From Saccoglossus kowalevskii (Eukaryota; Hemichordata; Enteropneusta; Harrimaniidae): a DNA stretch of 11,210 bases. The notes under the pieces were generated by a model, which saw only the letters and a program-made list of their open reading frames with translations, was not told the origin of the DNA and did not search any database. Positions within the stretch are counted from its first letter, which is position 1. Each line of letters opens with the position of its first letter. Position numbers and translations under genes: made by a program. Where the stretch lies: positions 184,099 to 195,308 of the forward strand of contig NW_003124912.1 in NCBI RefSeq assembly GCF_000003605.2. The letters are read 5' to 3'. Positions 1-9,600 of this stretch are shown here, one piece after another.

Positions 1-322
1 CATGGGGATTAGAACCTGCTCCGTTTATGGCATCTAAATATCAATCAAACAAAAAGAACTAATAACAACACTGATTTCAAATGGAAAGCATATCATATTA
101 GTATTAAGTATGGCATATGGTGTGGTTATACAGGCATAACAATAACCCATGGTGTATCACTGATGTCATAAATTTACCTCTATTACAATGTATACTTTGT
201 TAAAACAGGTAACATAAAATATGACAGTTGTGTAACATTTCAACCCAAATAATTACATACTATGATTATGTACCAACACAATAATATGAAGTAAAAAATA
301 CATTTGTATATACAAATTTAAA
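1..322 (-). other. Intron 7 of RNF2, distal part, no recognisable content
   Basis: AT-rich intron sequence that continues off the left edge. No coding match to the missing RAWUL end and no repeat recognised. Confidence 0.6.
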
Positions 323-454
323 TACTGTAGAATACTTTATTTTCGCTATTTTCGCTGAAAGGATGATTCCGTGAAAATAAAATCCAGCAAATAAACGACC
401 AAAAAGCCTTTTCAGTGAAAATTAATTCCAGCGAAAATAAAGTATTCCACAGTA
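323..454. repeat. 132-bp inverted-repeat element (MITE-like) touching the exon 7 donor
   Basis: The ends 323-347 and 430-454 are inverted copies of 25 bases with one mismatch (reading from each end: tactgt, then A or G, then gaatactttattttcgct). The outermost bases on both sides are TA, so the element may be flanked by a TA target duplication, typical of Tc1/mariner-derived MITEs. The interior also contains further 'ttcgctg/cagcgaa'-type fragments. It has no coding capacity. It ends only two bases from the exon 7 donor (464-457). The class assignment is inference; the inverted repeat is seen directly. Confidence 0.75.
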
Positions 455-464
455 TGGTACTTAC

Positions 465-612
465 CATTTTCTAAAGCCATTCTCATTGCTAAATATTTGG
501 CTAAATGATCCACTGTGGCATTGGCAGTAGTTTTAATGAACCTTGTTTGAGATGATGTAGCGGTGTCAACTGGTTCTTCTTCCGGATGTGGTTTAAAAAC
601 TAACTCTATTTC
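465..612 (-). CDS. RNF2: RNF2 coding exon 7: first half of the RAWUL domain
   Basis: An ATTTGCAG acceptor precedes 612 and a GTAAGTAC donor follows 465 (464-457). The exon is 148 nt and leaves in phase 1. It reads [18 protein letters not shown], then '[20 protein letters not shown]' and '[11 protein letters not shown]', matching vertebrate 'EIELVFRPHP', '[20 protein letters not shown]'. This is the first strand, the loop, the second strand and the main helix of the ubiquitin-like RAWUL fold that binds CBX or RYBP partners. The remainder (vertebrate 'YWKVNKPMELYYAP' end) is not found in 1-456, so it must lie in an exon beyond the left edge. Confidence 0.95.
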
Positions 613-3600
613 CTGCAAATATACAATATATTACTTATAGAGCAAGAAATGATGCACTTGTCACATATGGTGGAACAAATAAACACTTGTATGTGTCTTG
701 TTGGCCTTCCTAACCCCACCATCCATATCCATCATCCATATTCAAGAGCCACTGTTGTCATGCTGTGCATGGAAGCCGTAAGAAAAATGATGTAAAAGTG
801 ATGATTCTGGAGCTTAAAAGTTGAAGACAATAGTGGTATATTGAAATAACACTACGTCACCTCAGTAGAATACAAATTATTTGCTTTATTATTAGTAAAT
901 AAGCTTACATAAATGACAGAGATGATTTATTTTATTTTATTAGAGCATTTATTATGATACAGTGTTTCCATAAGTCTATGGTAACTTAAAGAAAGCGCAC
1001 AGCAAAAAAATCACTTGTACTTTATATACAGTAGTATACAAAGGCAGCAGGTGGCCAACCATGTAGCATACTTTAGGCTGCTTGTCACCCTTTTATGCAC
1101 TCTCATTCATCTGACAAAATCAATACTGAATCAGTAAGATCAATCACATATTACTCACATTGACAAGAGTCTCGGTATTTTCAGAACAGCCTTCACCAAC
1201 GGAGTCATTAGCTTCTGGTCCGGATTCTTCTGATGTAGTTTTAAGTTTTTTATGATGATGTTGTATATCCACATCTTCTTCCTCACAATCTACGGTGACG
1301 GGTGCTAATGGTGGAGGTGGTGGTGATGGCGAGGCTTCCTGCTCATCAATGTGATTATTACTGCCTACAATGTGTTCCTCTGATTGGTGTTTTCTCTGGG
1401 GAATACAATGTTACAAATGGTTACCTACAATGAGTTACCGTAATTAATATGAACTGAATATATGCGTGTCAGTTTAATGAATAATTGAACGCAAAGTCGC
1501 ATTCACATCTAAATTACTTAGAGAGATTGACTCTTTTAAATATTCCATCAAATGAAGTAAAAACAAAACTACACAAAATTATATATACATATGGAAGATA
1601 CTTTTGGAAGATAATATTGTAAACTTTGGAATTCAACATATCTATTCAAAGCGTCATGGTAAACTATGCACTAGTCCTTGAAATAAATACAAAGCCACAG
1701 CAGCAATGAAATCACCAAGTGAGGCTAGTTTTGGTGTTCATAGACACAAACTTTGCCCACTTCAAAACTTGTGTAATACAACTAAATGCAGTACTGAACA
1801 CTGTAAAAATCACAAAATACAAAGAGTAAAGACCAACCAAGGGTACCCTAACTCTCTTGCACATGGCTAAATTAAAAGCGGATACAGCTAACAACATTGA
1901 GGGGGCTCAAGTTTAGAAGTGAGAACAAGCAAAATGATTCATTCTTGAAGACAGAACACTCTAATACATGAGAAAATGAAAACAAAAATATATGATGAGA
2001 TTACTATGACGATGAAAGACACATACCACTCTTTGAGCTCTATTCATGGCTTGCAGTTTGAGTCCTTCTTCAATGCTGTTCTGCAATGCCTGCTGGTTAT
2101 GGTGCTGATTCAATCGGGCTAATAATTTTTCCTAGATTAAGAGACAAAAGACAGCACTTTCTCAATATAAAACTGATTAAATATAATGAATGAAATATTG
2201 ATGAATACTTTCAAATGTCAAATTCTTCAAAGGTTAATATCATTTTTTTTATTAATAATGTAGTCCTTTCCTATATGGTACAAAAATGATGGACACAGGT
2301 ATATTTTCAACAAAGAAATGCAAGCATTGATATTCATGTAGTATAAACCCTCAAAATAATATTTTCAATTTAATTAACAAATATTCAACATAAATTCCCT
2401 TTCATTAATTAATATGTATCCATGACTACAATAACTATTGTAAGCCAATAACAGATATATATTTTTTTTTCATTTAATATTAAATAATGATCTTAGTTTA
2501 AGACCAAATAATCCAAGCGTAACAGATATTTTTGTATTATCATATGTAAAGGAGAGAGTGATGTGCCAAGTAGTGACATCAGTGGATGATGCCCAGTGAA
2601 CATGTGCACAAGCCCAAATGCCAATACTGTCAATAAAACATTCAAAATATAATTTTGTCTATTTCATCTGCCAAAACCATATCAACACCTGCCAATATCA
2701 TCATCAAATGTGTACTATAAATCAAGACACCAGTGAAGTTTTCCCTGCTACAAAAATTGGTGAAATTTGTAAGAAAAGGTTAGAAGTGTTTTACATAATT
2801 CTGTAAGAAGAAGTGCATAGAAACATACCTGCTGCGCTTCATATTCATCTCGACTGGGATATATCTTAGAAATTAATGCATCAAAGTTAGGATCTGGTCT
2901 CAAAGAACGACGAGACACTAACTTCTTTCGACATGTTGGGCATTCTTTGTTGCTGAAACAAAATACAATTTTAGAGCATTATAACCACTCACCACAATTA
3001 ATTGAAAAGTCAAAAGTACCATACTCATCTGACATAGCTCTCATGCTCGACTAAGCACCCTACCCTCCACTTTTAAAGCATTTATATTTTTGGCAGGGTC
3101 CATAGCACCAAGAATCAAATGATTTCCAAGACTTTTCCAGACCTTTTCCCAAACTTTCTTACATTTTTCCAAAGACATTTTGACCCTTAAATTCAGGTCA
3201 ACATGGTAGAGGGGTGGGCGCGGTGATAGCAATCACTGCCGACACTTGTCGTAACTGAGGTAGAAAACACTTTATAAAATAAAAGACTATGCAGATAAAA
3301 GAGGCCTTTCTAAAATGAATTGCCGTGAAAATCATATTTGAGGCCGCAACTTTAATAGAAGTCGCACCCCTAACTTGAGACATTGTTTCATGTTGAAATT
3401 GAAAAATTTTGATCCCAAGAAAACCCTGCAAACCAAACTTTTACAACTAAACTGTCATTAACATATTTAAATGAGCTATGGTAATTTCAACAGATTGGCA
3501 CCATCCCGCGTTCCGATTGGTTAATTTGCGACTTTTAAGAACAGTTTTAAGTCACGAATGTGCTTGGATATCATGACGGATATCATATCGGATCGAGCGT

Positions 3601-6600
3601 TTACATGTGACCAAAATCTTTCGCTTGCGGTGAAACTAAGTTGAATTTACGTGCATTTCATAACAATTTCATATGTTATTGTAATCACTACTGAGTAATA
3701 GTCATCAATTTTGACACTTGAAAACAAGTCATTGAAAATGACACAGTCCCAGTTAAGTTCTCTTTGTGCTCGTCATATTAAAGCGGAGGGGTTGTCGCGA
3801 GCGTGTCCTTCCTTGAAACTTGAGTTCCAAATGGCGTATACAACAGATTGTTTATTTACATCAAAACACGTGTTTCGTGTCATAGTAATATGGCCAAAAT
3901 AAAAACAGCCGTTATTCAGCCATCTTTGATCTGATTATGAAACACACTGATATGTATGATGTATGTGCCAAATACGAATGAAAATGGTCCATAAATTGTG
4001 GAAATATAGTAGTAAGGCCAAAAAGTCAGATGGCTGTCAATCTGCCATTCTTTGAAACAAATTGTCATGGACATGCATCCTAACATGTATAAAGTACATG
4101 TATGTGCCAAATTGAATGAAACTGACAGAGCACGTCCAAGATACCGCAAAAAAAACAAAAAAACATGATGCCTGCCAGTCGACCATCTTTGATCCAATTG
4201 CGAAAAAAATCGTCATGGACATGTATCCTAACATGTATAATCTATGTACCAGGTTTGAATGAAAACTGACAAAGCATGTCCAAAATACAACATTTTCAAA
4301 AAACAAGATGGCTGCCAGTCAGCCATTTTTAATCGAATCGCTAAACCACTGCATGTGCATATGTCCCACATAAGGTACAAGACACATGCAAAAATTGAAC
4401 AGAATCGGTCCACAGGCTTCTGAAATATGACGTTGGATAGACTGGCGGACGGACAGACGCACGGTCGGACGGACAGTCGGACGGACAGACTCAGGAACTC
4501 ACTGACGGTCGGGGACATGTATCCTAACATGTATGATCTATGTACTAAATTTGAATGAAAACTGACAAAGCATGTCCATAATACAACATTTTCAAAAAAC
4601 AAGATGGCTGCCAGTCGGCCATCTTTGATCCAATTGTGAAATAAGTCATCATGGACATGTATCCTAACATGTAATATCTATATACCAAGTTTGAATGAAA
4701 ACTGACAAAGCATGTCCAAAATACAACATTTTCAAAAAACAAGATGGCTGCCAGTCGGTCATTTTGAATCGAATCGCTAAACCACTGCATGTGCATATGT
4801 CCCACATAAAGTACTAGGCACATGCAAAGAATGAATGGAATCGGTCCAAGGGATTCTGAGATATGACTCCGGACGGACGCACGGACACACGGAGACCGAA
4901 TTATAAGTCCCCGTTTTCGGACTTCGTCCGAACGGGGACTAACAAGTAAGTTATTCACTTGTGAAACGCAGTATGACCGACCTGATTGCAATACTGTCAC
5001 CATGATCATTTGCTACTAACAAAACTAAGGAAATAAATGCATATTACATTAAATATTTAAGTATTTTTTTGTTATCATCTGAACAATTTTTTTTTGATTG
5101 ACTGTAATTTTTCAATATTTCGTGCCTTACTGCTATTTCCGTACTTCTCTGATGTCTAAATTAGAGCATAGAAGGTACTAACGAATTAGAGTGACGTCTA
5201 ATCAAGAGATTATACGGTACCATAAGCTGCAAATGCGTACAAATTTATTTGCAGATATTATTTATGTGTAGTATAGTGTGAATTTTCGTTTGTGTACAAA
5301 TTTGTACAATGTCCCAATGTGGAACAAACATTTTTAGCTAAGCACCCACCCCCTAAAAATATGATTTTGTGAACTGAGTATCCTGGATGCTAAGTTGGTG
5401 CTAACTCAAATGACATGCCATGCATGGCACAGTTCCCGTTAGTTATCAAACTTAAGATATATAATTTTGTTTATAGTAATATAGTTGGAACATAAACATG
5501 TCAGAGATATAAATCTAGAAGTTGATGCTTGATTATGATGATTTTTTAACATTAAAATTATTGACATTCAGTCACCTGTTTCTGATAGTTAAACAAGGAC
5601 AGCATTAATTAAAACAAAATGTGATGTATAATGAATATATAAAATTTGAACATAATCAGTCAAAGCGTGGCAGACATATTGCACAACCGGTAGAACCGCA
5701 TTCATTAAAACAAAATGGCCGCTAGTCAGCCATTTTTAATTCGATCTGAAAAACAAGGTCCCATAATCTCCAATGTATGTACTAAGTGTGAACAAAATCC
5801 ATCCATAATCGACAGAGATCTGGTTCGGGAATGCCAGAAATGTTTGATTTTGATGATTTTTCAGCACAAAAATGGCCACCATTTGGCCATCTTGAATCAG
5901 ATCATCAGCCCTCCAGATTGCGACCATTTTGGTCACCATGGCGATTAAATTTAATGAATGGCGTTTCAAAAAATATGCAGGTCGCCATTTGGCGAACTAA
6001 GAATAATATGGCCGGCGACTAAACTGCTCCGTAATATACAACAGACTATACAGCTTGTCAGCTCTTGGTGGCGCAGTTTTTTCAACACGATTAAAAATGA
6101 ACATGTGGCCTAGAAAAGTGTATTACCGTACCCATATTTTTACTGCCAGGGTGAAGTCAAATATATAAAATCGTTATCGGTAAAACCATTCGTTAAAACA
6201 TAAGATCTATGGTTAAAACCAAGTTCACGCCGTGACTTGTAGCAGCAACATCGTCACCGCCGAGCGGAACAAAGGCAGCCATGCTCTTGCATGATCGGTA
6301 AACGACCAGCGCAGCCGACGTACCATCACAGACATTGCTGATCACCAAGAAGTCCACACGAATGCTTGCTTAAACATGTAAATGTTTATATTTTGACGAA
6401 TGTCACTATTTAAAGTTGAATTTTCTTTAAATCACTATTTAATAACCCCGGTAAAAACGGACATGCTTTCAACTCGCATCATTAGTGGAGGAAATAAATT
6501 TACTTGTGCTCTTCTTGAAACAAATGTTCTGATTGGTTGTTTTTCACGTCAATGCGTGGCTTTGGCCAATCAAAGGCATCGTTACATAATATCAGGATGC

Positions 6601-9600
6601 ACGCAGTAAAATGAACTGTTTCCGGGTCACTGCTGTTTTTAACGAAGCAGACATCAACAAACTTTCGATACGAATGAAAATTATTCTTCTAAGTATGTAT
6701 TATTTTTATACATAATTCTATTATTTTTGATAGTAACTGTTAACTGCAGATCGAAAATCTTCTACTATGTAGACTTTATTTCATTTGATCATCTTTCTTT
6801 TTGGTGCCGATGACGCACATTCATGCAAGTTTATCAATGAACCAATTACAAACGTTTGTGCGACATCATAAATTTCAGTTTGCCTCGTCCAAATAAATAT
6901 AAATTACAATTTTTGCTAAAAATTAAATAAAGCATGTATGTATCTATTTGGTAAAATAAATTAACAAACTTTTACGTCTTTTTCTTGACGCGATCATTAC
7001 TGGTAAACAACTGATGTCGCCACGTGATGAATCGTGCAGCTAAAATCAGCTCTGTACGTGCTGACATTTACTTAATAATAGTTCTTCAAAATTCTCATTA
7101 ATTTTGTAATAATAAATAAATATATATTATGCATATGAAATAATATGTAGATTAATAGATTTTTTGGTTTCCATTTTTTAAACGTCCATGCCAATGATGC
7201 AAGTTACAAATGTGCCACGCCCACTTTACATTGGCGCGCCCTGTTTAATTTTCAAACCATGGAGAACCCTGGATAGCGGTAATAAAAAAGTTCATTGGGC
7301 AAGGACATTTTCGTAGTTAAAATAGGAGGAAAATTGAATGTATAAATGCAGAAACCCTGGAACATCTAATTAGGATATCATCAGATGGACCATCCATTGC
7401 GGATTTTGACCCAGCAGAGGTGGCCAGAAGATTGATGGCAACAGGCCTGAGACCCAGAAGAATTCAATATACCGGATGGCCTGATTGTAATTGAATTGCC
7501 ATGAGATTGTCAGTTTACTTTCATTATGATACTATATGATTTAGTATCATATGCTTGAATAAATACACATAAATTTAAACACAATTGTTGTTTCTGTGTA
7601 GTTTATGTATTTGTAAAACATAATAAATTCTGGCAACCTACAATTTTATACTTGCTACTAAATTTTCCAGCTGGCCACCAAAAATTTTAACTTGATTGCC
7701 AATGGCCACTTGATAAAAAATTAAACTTGGAGGACTAATCATGAAAAAAATTAACGTACATATGTATAATATTATGCATAATGTATGTGTGCGGTTTGAA
7801 TGTAATCGGTCCAGGCATGTCTAAGATATAGCTCAACATCACATCAGCTTAACAGTATGGATAGAATGTAGATAAACAAATCACTGAATGCGTTTTGGCG
7901 AAGCGATCATCAGAAATTACTTTTACTCACCCACTTCTTAATGCAGTAGTGATGCATTCTTGACAAAACCGATGTAAACACTCCTTGGTAGTCATTGTGT
8001 TTTTTAACATATCTAAACATATTGGACACATCAGTTCACTGTGTAAACTCCGTGGTGATACTGCTATTTCTGTTCCATCAGTTATTGCCTCTTGTGGCGT
8101 GCGATGAAGTTCATACAAACTGAGTTCTATGTAAACAATATAACAATTTCAATACTAATTAGTAAGGTAACATTCATTTTGCTATGTTCCCAAGCAAATA
8201 CTGCTACTATGGCAATGAACTTATGATACATGGGAAATTTTGAAGGGGTTACAGGAACGGACTAGATTCTGTCATCCTCCTAACCCCTAACACATAATAC
8301 ACTACTGTCTATTTAGAAATTCTAAGAGAAAAAAAGTCACATCCTCCCCCCTCGTCCGATCCTGTAACCTTCCAAAAACCTTAACATGTCTATTTTTAAA
8401 GAACATAAGAGACAATGATTCAAACTGAAAATAGTTAGTTTTCAGAATATAGTTTCATAAAATACTTAATTTCACGAGTATATATGTGAAATGTATGTTG
8501 CATATACAACTGTGTAATTTGTGTGGCTTCCTTGATGTGTGATTACATTACTAGATGGCTTGATTTGCATATAATTAATGTATACAAACCTGTTTGTTTG
8601 CTTGTTTTCCTTATTTAAAAGATCTTTAAAAATTTAAGTAGGTGGGTGACACACAAAAAATTATGGGTGGACCAACTACTGAAAACCCTCGTCTCTGAGC
8701 TCAGTAAGATTTACATATCTAAACAATCATGTCTTACATTTTATAAAATAATCTATTTTGGAGACTGAGTTTACACTGTTTTTTGTTTTAAGCCAATTAA
8801 AATATATTCAGGTAATCCCAACTACCCATTTTTTTTATGGATGAGTAATAATTTATTGTATGCAGATTGCTCAAAATTATTTATTTACATACAAATTAGC
8901 TATGATGACAGTCAGGGTTCTCCCTAGGACATTATAGAGTAAGGTACTCTATGCCATTTTTCTGGAAAGAACACTGTGGTCATTCTACCAATGTTGTATT
9001 ATTTTTTATTTCATGTATTTTTATGTAGTGGACGACTAGCTCTGACTAGATGACTATTTATATTGACAAAATCAGTCACAGGATTCATGTTGCATGTACT
9101 AATTTTGATGAACATTCTTCGTAGTTAAATCCACATGAAATTGTAGAATAGAATAGAACTCATTATTTCCCTGTCAGTTCATGAACTTAAAAAACAAGTG
9201 AGATTGCTTAAAACATCAAAATAGTGAAATTAAATGTCAGTGAATAAAAATGGTTTTACAGTGGTACATGGGTCTTCCATATATTATAATCAGAACGCAC
9301 CCTTCCCTCTAGTTCTATGAGTCATTCCCAGGGGTTGGTTTATATCACACATGAATGGCAATAAGCTACAGAAATACCAGGTTTCAAAGATTCATTATTT
9401 AAAAACCATTTGTTTTAATTTTTTTTTATTTACGAGAACGTATTTCAGCTTCATTCATTTTTGGGTACTTGAAGTACAGACCATATGCAGATTGGAACTT
9501 GAGGTCGCATAATATATGAAAACAATAAAACGAGTTTCTCCCAAATTACTACTTCTAACTACTTTTATAAGCAATAATAGTATGTCACTTCAACATATTA

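Larger units (their letters stand above)
3905..4955 (+). repeat. Tandem array of ~140-bp monomers with a 436-bp higher-order duplication
   Basis: A monomer beginning 'atggctgccagtc', followed by a 'catctttgatc' segment, 'acatgtatcctaacatgta', 'tttgaatgaaaactgac' and 'acattttcaaaaaacaag', recurs with starts near 3905 (degenerate), 4030, 4168, 4308, 4604 and 4744. Steps are 138-140 bp except where a longer end module intervenes. The block from about 4230 to 4370 is nearly identical to that from about 4655 to 4805, offset by exactly 436 bp at 'ctaaaccactgcatg' (4341 and 4777). The modules at 4308 and 4744 lead into GGAC-rich tracts. Repeats of this style are common in invertebrate, notably molluscan, genomes. 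Overlapping minus-strand open frames here just repeat the same peptide and are not genes. Confidence 0.85.
2953..7930 (-). other. Intron 3 of RNF2 (4,978 nt), splitting the RING finger
   Basis: Bounded by the exon 3 donor GTGAGTAA (7930-7923) and the exon 4 acceptor TGTTTCAG (2960-2953). It interrupts the glycine codon 84, between zinc ligands C76 and C88. It holds most of the mobile and repetitive DNA of the window: a tandem array, a diverged relative, a transposase-like fragment and a CpG-dense patch, each listed separately. Stretch 2953-3904 has only weak features: a degenerate cttttccaga-type repeat near 3120-3180 and a 12-nt period 'ggatatcat' doublet (3566-3586). 4956-5620 shows only short palindromes. 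Confidence 0.9.

Noticed and set aside
1-456. Search for the last RNF2 exon (vertebrate YWKVNKP region)
   Set aside because: No matching coding sequence on the minus strand, so the exon must be outside the window.
1712-1897. 61-codon minus-strand frame rich in hydrophobic residues, possible small membrane protein
   Set aside because: It lies inside intron 5 of RNF2 on the same strand, and no motif or conservation can be seen.
3198-3260. 'ggggtgggcgcggtgatagc' as a tRNA/SINE A-box
   Set aside because: No matching B box or cloverleaf within the expected distance.
3905-4955. Tandem array as a CRISPR
   Set aside because: The repeats are contiguous 140-bp monomers without unique spacers, in an animal intron.
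3916-5009. Four overlapping minus-strand open frames of 89-154 codons with repeated '[13 protein letters not shown]' peptides
   Set aside because: They are translations of the tandem repeat. The monomer period (138-140) is not a multiple of three, the frames end at repeat boundaries, and no domain is visible.
5715-6022. Three open frames on both strands
   Set aside because: They overlap one another in a degraded copy of the same repeat family, with no recognisable protein.
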